A DNA stretch of 15,000 nucleotides. It comes from Neocallimastix lanati (nom. inval.) (Eukaryota; Neocallimastigomycota; Neocallimastigomycetes; Neocallimastigales; Neocallimastigaceae). Where the stretch lies: contig JACVTC010000001.1 of assembly GCA_016946835.1 (NCBI GenBank), positions 765,001 through 780,000 on the forward strand. The letters run 5' to 3'. This document shows positions 8,517-15,000 of the stretch, piece after piece. Position 1 is the stretch's first letter. The number at the start of each line of letters is the position of its first letter. The translations under genes were made by a program, and so were the position numbers. The notes below the pieces were generated by a model, which ran no database searches, was not told the DNA's origin, and saw only the letters and a program-made list of their open reading frames with translations.

Positions 8517-8569
8517 TATTTATTTATTGAAAATGTTGATTTGATGTTTCACTTCAACTATTGTAAAAC

Positions 8570-8570
<1 letters not shown>

Positions 8571-8603
<33 letters not shown>
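8571..8603 (+). repeat. Poly-T tract, 33 nt
   Basis: Uninterrupted T run on the plus strand, among the longest homopolymers in the window. Confidence 0.95.
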
Positions 8604-8606
<3 letters not shown>

Positions 8607-8671
8607 AAGCTTATTATTACTACAATATTATTTATATATTTTAGATCAAAAAATTAACTTTGATATTATTC

Positions 8672-8720
8672 AATTATTTATTAATAAATACTCTTTTTTA
8701 TTATTTATTATTCAATTATT
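8672..8720 (+). repeat. Isolated single copy of the palindromic satellite end
   Basis: One palindrome-plus-CTCTTTTTT mark sits between CAATTATT steps. There is no neighbouring unit in phase, so this is a dispersed singleton. Confidence 0.8.
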
Positions 8721-8740
8721 TATTATTAGTTTAAAATATA

Positions 8741-8745
8741 ATCTA

Positions 8746-8776
<31 letters not shown>

Positions 8777-8820
8777 TATTATTATTATTTATTATTATTT
8801 ATTATTATTATTATTATATA
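8741..8820 (+). repeat. (TTA)n microsatellite
   Basis: TTA triplets with three extra-T interruptions. A plus-strand frame running through the poly-T and this tract encodes only Tyr/Leu/Ile-rich low complexity. Confidence 0.85.
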
Positions 8821-9029
8821 AATTATTTTATATTGTGAAGTACTAATATTTCTCTTTATAAAAGTAATAAAATTAATCATAATTATACTATAAATAATAT
8901 TTAAGATATTATTAAATTTTACTATTTATTATCATCTAATGATTTAATTTTAAGGTTAAATTAGTCTTTTGATTAGGACTGAAGTAGTTACTAATTAAGA
9001 TTAATGATGGTAGGACCTCTTTCTAATAA
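8821..9029. other. AT-rich spacer, no gene seen
   Basis: Mixed A/T sequence with a few G-containing words (GGACTGAAGTAG, GATGGTAGGACC near 8977-9018). No gene is recognised. Confidence 0.4.
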
Positions 9030-9360
9030 TTATTATTTAGTATTTATTATTTATTATATATTATTTATTAATAAATACTCTTTTTATTATTTATTATTTA
9101 TTATATATTATTTATTAATAAATACTCTTTTTATTATTTATTATTTATTATATATTATTTATTAATAAATACTCTTTTTATTATTTATTATTTATTATAT
9201 ATTATTTATTAATAAATACTCTTTTTATTATTTATTATTTATTATTTATTATTTATTATTTATTAATAAATACTCTTTTTATTATTTATTATTTATTAAT
9301 AAATATTCTTCTTATTATTTATTATTTATTATTTATTATTTATTATTTATTATTTATTAA
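9030..9360 (+). repeat. Palindromic AT satellite, 5-6 units, 47-nt subtype
   Basis: CTCTTTTT marks fall at about 9078, 9125, 9172, 9219 and 9273, spaced 47, 47, 47 and 54, with a mutated sixth mark (TTCTTCTT) near 9306. The first units share a private variant, TTATATATTATT, inside the 7-mer stretch. This block therefore expanded from its own founder unit rather than being copied as a block from the 11-12.7 kb array. Confidence 0.95.
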
Positions 9361-9479
9361 TTTTTTTTTAATTAAAACATTGTCACAAAAAATTAAAAGT
9401 TTATTTTAAAATATATTAAAAATTTATTTTTAAAATAAAAAATAAAAAAAAAATTAATAAATAGATTTATTATTAAATA

Positions 9480-10760
9480 TAGAATATATTTATTTATTTT
9501 AAATATATTTATTTATTTATTTTAAATATATACATTTATTTATTTATTTATTTTAAATATATATATATTTATTTAAAATATAGTTATTTATTTATTTATT
9601 TTAAATATAGTTATTTATTTATTTTAAATATAGTTATTTATTTATTTTAAATATATACATTTATTTATTTATTTATTTTAAATGTATATATATTTATTTA
9701 AAATATAGTTATTTATTTATTTTAAATATAGTTATTTATTTATTTAAAATATAGTTATTTATTTATTTATTTTAAATATAGTTATTTATTTAAAATATAG
9801 TTATTTATTTATTTATTTTAAATATAGTTATTTATTTATTTTAAATATAGTTATTTATTTATTTTAAATATATACATTTATTTATTTATTTATTTTAAAT
9901 ATATATATATTTATTTAAAATATAGTTATTTATTTATTTATTTTAAATATATACATTTATTTATTTTAAATATATACATTTATTTATTTATTTATTTTAA
10001 ATATATATATATTTATTTAAAATATAGTTATTTATTTATTTATTTTAAATATAGTTATTTATTTATTTTAAATATAGTTATTTATTTATTTTAAATATAT
10101 ACATTTATTTATTTATTTATTTTAAATATATATATATTTAATTAAAATATAGTTATTTATTTATTTATTTTAAATATAGTTATTTATTTATTTTAAATAT
10201 ATACATTTATTTATTTATTTATTTTAAATATATATATATTTATTTAAAATATAGTTATTTATTTATTTATTTTAAATATAGTTATTTATTTATTTTAAAT
10301 ATATACATTTATTTATTTATTTATTTTAAATATATATATATTTATTTAAAATATAGTTATTTATTTATTTTATATATATTTATTTATTTATTTTAAATAT
10401 ATATATATATTTATTTAAAATATTGTTATTTATTTATTTATTTTAAATATAGTTATTTATTTATTTTAAATATAGTTATTTATTTATTTTAAATATATAC
10501 ATTTATTTATTTACTTATTTAAAATATAGTTATTTATTTATTTTAAATATATTTATTTATTTATTTAAAATATAGTTATTTATTTATTTTAAATATAGTT
10601 ATTTATTTATTTTAAATATAGTTATTTATTTATTTTAAATATATTTATTTATTTATTTTAAATATAGTTATTTATTTATTTTAAATAAATATATATATTA
10701 ATTTATTTTATATATATTTATTTATTTATTTTAAATATAGTTATTTATTTATTTAAAGTT
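9480..10760 (+). repeat. Second AT satellite built on TTTTAAATATA with TAGTTA / TACATT marks
   Basis: About 1.3 kb of units sharing TTATTTTAAATATA. Three main types exist: those continuing AGTTATTTATTTATT (about 27 copies), those continuing TACATTTATTTATT (nine copies, ACAT at 9532, 9657, 9874, 9953, 9976, 10101, 10203, 10305 and 10499), and pure (AT)n ones. The types recur in a fixed order, so the array has a higher-order period: 102 bp twice in a row (10101, 10203, 10305) and 125 bp twice elsewhere. Apart from the single G or C per unit the sequence is all A/T. It has no palindrome/CTCTTTTT unit and is unrelated to the neighbouring satellite. Confidence 0.95.
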
Positions 10761-11070
10761 GATTTAATTAAAAAAGGATAAATAAATTAAAAAAATTTTT
10801 GTGTCATTCCAAAATAAATAAATAGAAAATTAAAAAAAAAAAAAAAAAATAGAAATATAGATTGTGCTTTGTTCAAATCTATAAAATGGTTATTTTCATA
10901 TTTTAAAAAAATAATTAAATAAAAAAAAAATAATTAAAAAAAAAAAATAATTAAAAAAAAAATAATTAAATAAAAATCAAACGTTTCACTTTTTAATATT
11001 ATACTATTGATTATTCATTCTTTTTATTATTCCATTATTTATTATTTATATATTATACAATACTCTTTAT
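10761..11070. other. AT-rich spacer with A-tract repeats, no gene seen
   Basis: It separates the two satellites. It contains an A17-18 run near 10832-10849 and an irregular tandem of AATAATTAAAAAAA words at about 10918-10970. No gene is recognised. Confidence 0.5.
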
Positions 11071-11410
11071 ATTCTTTTTATTATTTATTAATAAATACTC
11101 TTTTTTATTATTTATTAATAAATAACTCTTTTTATTATTTATTTATTATTTATTAATAAATACTCTTTTTATTATTCAATTATTTATTATTTATTAATAA
11201 ATACTCTTTTTATTATTTATTATTTATTATTTATTAATAAATACTCTTTTTATTATTTATTATTTATTATTTATTATTTATTAATAAATACTCTTTTTAT
11301 TATTTATTATTTATTATTTATTAATAAATACTCTTTTTATTATTTATTATTTATTATTTATTAATAAATACTCTTTTTATTATTTATTATTTATTATTTA
11401 TTAATAAATA

Positions 11411-11850
11411 CTCTTTTTATTATTTATTAATAAATACTCTTTTTATTATTTATTAATAAATACTCTTTTTATTATTTATTATATTATTTATTTTTTATTA
11501 TTTATTTATTATTCAATTATTTATTATTTATTATTTATTATTTATTAATAAATACTCTTTTTATTATTTATTATTTATTATTTATTAATAAATACTCTTT
11601 TTATTATTTATTATTTATTATTTATTAATAAATACTCTTTTTATTATTTATTATTTATTATTTATTAATAAATACTCTTTTTATTATTTATTATTTATTA
11701 TTTATTATTTATTAATAAATACTCTTTTTATTATTTATTATTTATTATTTATTAATAAATACTCTTTTTATTATTTATTATTTATTATTTATTAATAAAT
11801 ACTCTTTTTATTATTTATTATTTATTATTTATTAATAAATACTCTTTTTA
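11411..11850 (+). repeat. Segmental duplication copy 1 within the satellite
   Basis: Starts with two 26-nt units, then a 92-nt irregular unit carrying ATATTATTTATTTTTTATTA and ATTCAATTATT. The stretch 11461-11560 is identical to 12311-12410, an offset of 850. The copy contains one more 40-nt unit than copy 2, after which the offset becomes 810. Confidence 0.9.
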
Positions 11851-11991
11851 TTATTTATTAATAAATACTCTTTTTATTACTATTTATTAATAAATACTCT
11901 TTTTATTATTTATTATTTATTATTTATTATTTATTATTTATTAATAAATACTCTTTTTATTATTTATTATTTATTATTTATTAATAAATAC
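11842..11991 (+). repeat. 270-bp offset duplication, copy 1
   Basis: The unit series 26-29-54-40, including the diagnostic TATTACTATTTATT variant near 11876-11889, recurs at 12111-12261. 11861-11960 matches 12131-12230 base for base. Confidence 0.9.
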
Positions 11992-12110
11992 TCTTTTTAT
12001 TATTTATTATTTATTATTTATTAATAAATACTCTTTTTATTATTTATTATTTATTATTTATTAATAAATACTCTTTTTATTATTTATTATTTATTATTTA
12101 TTAATAAATA

Positions 12111-12261
12111 CTCTTTTTTATTATTTATTAATAAATACTCTTTTTATTACTATTTATTAATAAATACTCTTTTTATTATTTATTATTTATTATTTATTAT
12201 TTATTATTTATTAATAAATACTCTTTTTATTATTTATTATTTATTATTTATTAATAAATAC
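12111..12261 (+). repeat. 270-bp offset duplication, copy 2
   Basis: Same unit series as 11842-11991, with one extra T in the first CTC mark (27 instead of 26). Confidence 0.9.
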
Positions 12262-12660
12262 TCTTTTTATTATTTATTAATAAATACTCTTTTTATTATT
12301 TATTAATAAATACTCTTTTTATTATTTATTATATTATTTATTTTTTATTATTTATTTATTATTCAATTATTTATTATTTATTATTTATTATTTATTAATA
12401 AATACTCTTTTTATTATTTATTATTTATTATTTATTAATAAATACTCTTTTTATTATTTATTATTTATTATTTATTAATAAATACTCTTTTTATTATTTA
12501 TTATTTATTATTTATTATTTATTAATAAATACTCTTTTTATTATTTATTATTTATTATTTATTAATAAATACTCTTTTTATTATTTATTATTTATTATTT
12601 ATTAATAAATACTCTTTTTATTATTTATTATTTATTATTTATTAATAAATACTCTTTTTA
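12261..12660 (+). repeat. Segmental duplication copy 2 within the satellite
   Basis: Partner of 11411-11850, sharing the irregular 92-nt unit exactly. It ends at the right edge of the array with the 40-40-47-40-40-40 series. Confidence 0.9.
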
Positions 12661-12827
12661 TTATTTATTATTTATTATTTATTATTTATTAATTAATTTA
12701 TATTATTTATGATTATACCAGATCGAATTTTCTATTTATAAGTAATAATTTTAATAATTATAAGAAAATCAAAAAAGAATTACATTTATTATTATAAAAA
12801 AAAAAAAAAAGATATTTACTTAGTAAA

Positions 12828-12839
12828 TAATTAAAAGTG

Positions 12840-12878
<39 letters not shown>

Positions 12879-12943
12879 TAAATGTGATTGTTATTATTAT
12901 TATTATTATTTAAAAGTGATTATTATTATTATTATTATTATTT
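12828..12943 (+). repeat. (TTA)n interrupted by three TTAAAAGTGATTA-type words
   Basis: Three TTA runs are each preceded by AAAAGTGATTA or AAATGTGATTG (about 12832, 12879 and 12912). This gives a compound microsatellite with a longer unit of roughly 33-47 nt. A short plus-strand frame crossing it is not considered coding. Confidence 0.85.
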
Positions 12944-13464
12944 CATAGTTGACAAGTGGATTAATTTAATTATTTATTTTACTTCATTTTTTAAAGATAT
13001 ATTGCTTTACTTTTTCTTTTCTTTTATATTTTTTATTTTATTTTATTTTATGAAAAAGTATCATTTTCGTCTCTAATTTTTATTAATACTTATTTTCTCA
13101 GTTTTTATCTTTCAATTGTTTACTTTTAAATAAATTCATCATTAAATTTATCATGTAATATTTTTTTTTTATAATTAGACTAGGAATAAAATTTATTGAA
13201 TAAACTTTTTTATTTTATTAAATAGAACACTTCAAATCTGAAAATATTTATTTATTTTTATGATGCGTTTTTATTTCTTGATTATCTTATTGCTTTCACA
13301 TTAAGAAAGACCTATTTCATTTAAGAATATGTTCATTTACATGTTGTTTATAATCATTTATTCTAAAGTCGATCATTATTGGTAACATTTTAACCTTACA
13401 ATGAATGATACTATCACATAGAAATAGTTTACATTTAATAATGTAGTATAATGTACAAGTAAAT
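12944..13464. other. AT-rich stretch, no gene established
   Basis: Mostly A/T, with a slightly more complex part from 13260 on. The minus strand at about 13330-13395 reads a protein-like MLPIMIDFRINDYKQHVNEH before a TGA. It has no recognisable domain and could equally be chance. Confidence 0.4.
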
Positions 13465-13506
13465 TATTAAATATTGTAATTAAATACATAATTACAATAT
13501 TTAATA
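13465..13506. repeat. 18-bp perfect inverted repeat, 6-nt loop
   Basis: The left arm 13465-13482 (TATTAAATATTGTAATTA) and right arm 13489-13506 are exact reverse complements around AATACA. This is the longest perfect non-homopolymer hairpin I found in the window, and each arm includes one G/C pair. It could be a hairpin at a transcript end or a tiny foldback element; no target-site duplication is evident. Confidence 0.85.
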
Positions 13507-13653
13507 TTCCCCTTCTATTGGCATTTTCTACAACAGCTTGATGAAATCGGCAAAGTATTTGAGCTTGGGTCCAGAAATATATTTTTTTTTTTTTTTTGGT
13601 AAATGGATCTATCATCATTTGAGTTAGAATCATTGATCATTAATTTTATTTCA
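13507..13653 (-). pseudogene. Protein-like fragment, unidentified
   Basis: A higher-complexity patch (about 13508-13580). On the minus strand it reads WTQAQILCRFHQAVVENA followed by NRRGILNIV. The tail GILNIVxxYLI loosely recalls the second helix of an ankyrin repeat, but the spacing to the H-x-A-V part is four residues too long. The plus strand is also open there (SIGIFYNSLMKSAKYLSLGP). The strand cannot be decided, no start or splice sites are convincing, and A-runs flank the patch. At best it is a relic exon. Confidence 0.15.
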
Positions 13654-13676
13654 TTTTTTTTTTTTTTTTTTTTTTT
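13654..13676 (+). repeat. Poly-T tract, 23 nt
   Basis: Uninterrupted T run on the plus strand. Confidence 0.95.
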
Positions 13677-13884
13677 ATATTTTCATCTTGGACATATTTT
13701 GTATTTTATGTCCATAGATTTACATTCATTTTCAGTTATATTCTTATATGGTTTATTATCTATTTTAATATTACTTCTTAATATTTTTGTAGAATAATTC
13801 ATTTACTTAACTTTTTTTTTTTTATCGACATAGCTTGTTTTATACATTCTATTAAACTTGTACGAAGATATAACTTGAGGTTGA

Positions 13885-13886
<2 letters not shown>
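13677..13886. other. AT-rich spacer with a short protein-like patch, no gene established
   Basis: Between two poly-T tracts. About 13824-13884 on the minus strand reads INLKLYLRTSLIECIKQAMS in one frame and DQPQVISSYKFNRMYKTSYV in another. Two plausible readings in one place show how little weight such fragments carry. Confidence 0.35.

Positions 13887-13916
<30 letters not shown>
13887..13916 (+). repeat. Poly-T tract, 30 nt
   Basis: Uninterrupted T run on the plus strand. Confidence 0.95.
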
Positions 13917-14049
13917 CTCTATTATTCATTATCATAGATGGCATAGTCATTTGTACTTTTTAAGGTATTTTAATATTTTTTGAATACTTGCATTCAATTC
14001 AATCTCCATTGGATTCTTAGAAAATGTTAAAGTTTTATTTACTGAAAAT

Positions 14050-14153
14050 TTGATATAGGCTTCAATTATTAAAATAAACATACAGGTTTTTATGACAAAT
14101 ATATGTTCAAAACTATGTGTTGATAATTTAATATTTTCTGAAGCCTATATCAA
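14050..14153. repeat. 15-bp inverted repeat, 74-nt spacer
   Basis: TTGATATAGGCTTCA (14050-14064) is perfectly complementary to TGAAGCCTATATCAA (14139-14153). Pairing extends imperfectly inward (ATTATTAAA against TTTAATATT). The GGCTTC/GAAGCC core is unusual for this background. It lies just left of the CpG-rich island, and the open frame beginning at 14092 starts inside its loop. Confidence 0.85.
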
Positions 14154-14388
14154 TAAGTGTCAAAATGGTATGGTTTTTGTACAAAATCTATGCAAAAACT
14201 ATATGCAAATAAATTTCAAAAACCCCCAGAACACCCGTTACGCAATACTGTTCACGGAAACAAGCGAGAAAATCGAGCATGGAACGCAATGGAACTGCGT
14301 AGATTTGTCGAGATTAGTTGGCAGTGAGCAGTATGTAGTAACCAAACAATTCAAAAAAAAAAAAAAAATAAAAAAAAAAAAAAAATAA
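14092..14388 (+). CDS. Doubtful open frame across a CpG-rich island, unidentified
   Basis: A 98-codon frame from ATG 14092 to TAA. I do not recognise it. Its first 40 residues come from AT-rich DNA and contain the right arm of an inverted repeat. The middle (TRYAILFTETSEKIEHGTQW and on to VGSEQYVVTKQF) comes from the CpG-rich island. The end is a Lys run encoded by A16-T-A16. A second plus-strand frame is also open across the island (NTVHGNKRENRAW, AMELRRFVEISW), as expected for GC-rich DNA with few stops. The base composition differs strongly from the cyclin gene's coding sequence. A chance frame is more likely than a real gene. Confidence 0.15.
   Translation: MTNICSKLCVDNLIFSEAYINKCQNGMVFVQNLCKNYMQINFKNPQNTRYAILFTETSEKIEHGTQWNCVDLSRLVGSEQYVVTKQFKKKKKIKKKKK
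14213..14352. other. CpG-rich island of about 140 bp, unknown origin
   Basis: Between about 14213 and 14352 the sequence becomes close to balanced in composition, with eight CpG dinucleotides within some 80 bases (14238-14311), while CpG is almost absent elsewhere. It contains a 5-bp stem with a 7-base loop (ACGCA / TGCGT around ATGGAAC, 14283-14299). It is followed at once by A16-T-A16 (14353-14385). In AT-rich genomes such islands are often structured RNAs, coding exons or inserted foreign DNA. A poly-A-like tail would fit a retroposed RNA on the plus strand, but no clear target-site duplication was found. Confidence 0.7.
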
Positions 14389-14794
14389 AAAATAAACTGG
14401 TTTTTAATGGTTACGTTTCTGATTTATAATTTTATAATTATTAAGGTTTGATTTAGATAAATTTTTTTTTTTTTTTTTTAATTATTATTATAAAGTGTTA
14501 ATAAACACACAATTAAGAGACACACAATATTAAGATAATATTATAATTATGTTTAAGTATAGATGTTATATATTCCTTTATTAAATATTAATATTTATTA
14601 TTTTAAATATATATAATTAAGTATGTATGAGCGTATATATATTAAGGTTTTTTATTATTATTAAAGTGAAAAAAAAAGTTTAGAATTATAACTTAAGCAC
14701 GTTTTATAGTATTTCGAGTATTTATGTATTTGTAAAATATTGGATAATCATAGATTAAATTTTATATTAAAATATATTTTTAACATTAAGATTT

Positions 14795-14797
<3 letters not shown>
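14389..14797. other. AT-rich spacer, no gene seen
   Basis: A/T sequence with short T runs and a few G-containing words (GTATGTATGAGCGTATAT near 14620). No gene or RNA is recognised. Confidence 0.5.

Positions 14798-14830
<33 letters not shown>
14798..14830 (+). repeat. Poly-T tract, 33 nt
   Basis: Uninterrupted T run on the plus strand. Confidence 0.95.
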
Positions 14831-14836
<6 letters not shown>

Positions 14837-14871
14837 TTCTTAAAACTAACATTTTAACTTATTTTATACAA

Positions 14872-14909
14872 ATTTTTATTTTATTTTATTTTATTTTATT
14901 TTATTTTTT
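14872..14909 (+). repeat. (TTTTA)n microsatellite
   Basis: Seven or so TTTTA pentamers in a row. Confidence 0.9.
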
Positions 14910-14945
14910 AGTTTTTTTTATTTAATATATTTATTAAATAAAAAC

Positions 14946-15000
14946 TGTTTTCTTTAATTTTTATCTTTATTAATATTGTTTTCCTTATTTTTTATCTTTA
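14946..15000 (+). repeat. Start of a 31-nt tandem repeat cut by the window edge
   Basis: TGTTTTCTTTAATTTTTATC plus TTTA (14946-14969) is repeated with two mismatches at 14977-15000. The two copies are 31 nt apart, and more may follow beyond the edge. Confidence 0.6.

Larger units (their letters stand above)
11071..12690 (+). repeat. Main palindromic AT satellite array, about 39 units
   Basis: Each unit consists of n copies of ATTATTT, then ATTAATAAATA, then CTCTTTTT. The joint of 7-mer and end piece forms the 16-bp perfect palindrome TATTTATTAATAAATA. Distances between CTC marks are nearly all 19 + 7n: 26, 40 (the commonest), 47 and 54, with 27 and 29 explained by one extra T and by an ATTACTATT variant. 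The run of spacings is ordered, not random: 26-26-92-40-40-40-47 near 11411-11722 recurs as 26-26-92-40-40-47 near 12261-12532. It is therefore a hierarchical array. No protein is encoded; G and C occur almost only in the CTC mark. Confidence 0.97.

Noticed and set aside
8602-8838. 78-codon plus-strand open frame
   Set aside because: Made of a satellite singleton and a TTA microsatellite; residues are almost only L, Y, I and F.
11071-12690. CRISPR-like array
   Set aside because: Repeats are separated by more of the same 7-mer, not by unique spacers, and the context is eukaryotic.
12888-13076. 62-codon plus-strand open frame that looks membrane-like
   Set aside because: Hydrophobicity comes from TTA and TTT codons of microsatellite and T-rich DNA, not from a recognisable protein.
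13376-13633. 85-codon minus-strand open frame
   Set aside because: It includes both arms of the 18-bp hairpin and a Lys run from poly-A; only the central patch is protein-like, so the frame as a whole is not called a gene.
13603-13797. 64-codon plus-strand open frame resembling a membrane protein
   Set aside because: Contains a seven-Phe run from poly-T; no start context or homology to support it.
14085-14408. Target-site duplication around the CpG island (GGTTTTTATG left, GGTTTTTAATG right)
   Set aside because: The match is only seven exact bases plus a gapped ATG, in T-rich DNA, and the right copy lies after the A-runs plus extra bases; too weak to claim.

Overview
The window looks like a gene-poor, extremely AT-rich piece of a eukaryotic nuclear genome. 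Only one gene can be supported with confidence: the first 209 codons of a cyclin-box protein on the minus strand at the left edge. The other 14 kb or so is nearly pure A/T intergenic DNA with long homopolymers, microsatellites and several kilobases of short-unit satellite. A eukaryotic transcription-type cyclin, very low GC and very low gene density together fit an anaerobic gut fungus (Neocallimastigomycota) best. A dictyostelid or another AT-rich protist is not excluded. The genus cannot be told from this sequence.

Layout. 1-628: 5' part of a cyclin gene reading leftward off the window. 629-2390: its upstream region, AT-rich without visible genes. 2390-4250: microsatellites, an eight-unit minus-orientation array of a palindrome-containing satellite (2868-3255), and degenerate copies of it. 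4251-5780: AT-rich DNA with a few compact inverted repeats. 5783-5935: an 11-nt-type minisatellite. 6085-7010: a distinctly GC-richer island with a nested-helix element (6175-6232) and a 39/29-nt minisatellite (6468-6990) whose units resemble the D-arm of a tRNA. 7011-9030: AT-rich DNA, poly-T tracts, and a few short protein-like but broken stretches. 9030-9360: plus-orientation copies of the palindromic satellite. 9480-10760: a second, unrelated AT satellite with a local 102-bp higher-order period. 11071-12690: the main palindromic satellite array, about 39 units, with 270-bp and 850-bp segmental duplications inside it. 12830-15000: AT-rich DNA with poly-T tracts, an 18-bp perfect inverted repeat, a 15-bp inverted repeat and an isolated CpG-rich island of about 140 bp followed by A-runs.

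The satellite is the unifying feature. Every unit is [ATTATTT]n, then an end that completes a 16-bp perfect palindrome (TATTTATTAATAAATA), then a CTCTTTTT punctuation mark. Unit lengths are therefore mostly 19 + 7n (26, 33, 40, 47, 54). It occurs in both orientations, as arrays and as isolated copies. This suggests slippage of the 7-mer, unequal exchange of whole units and dispersal of single units. No function can be assigned from sequence alone.
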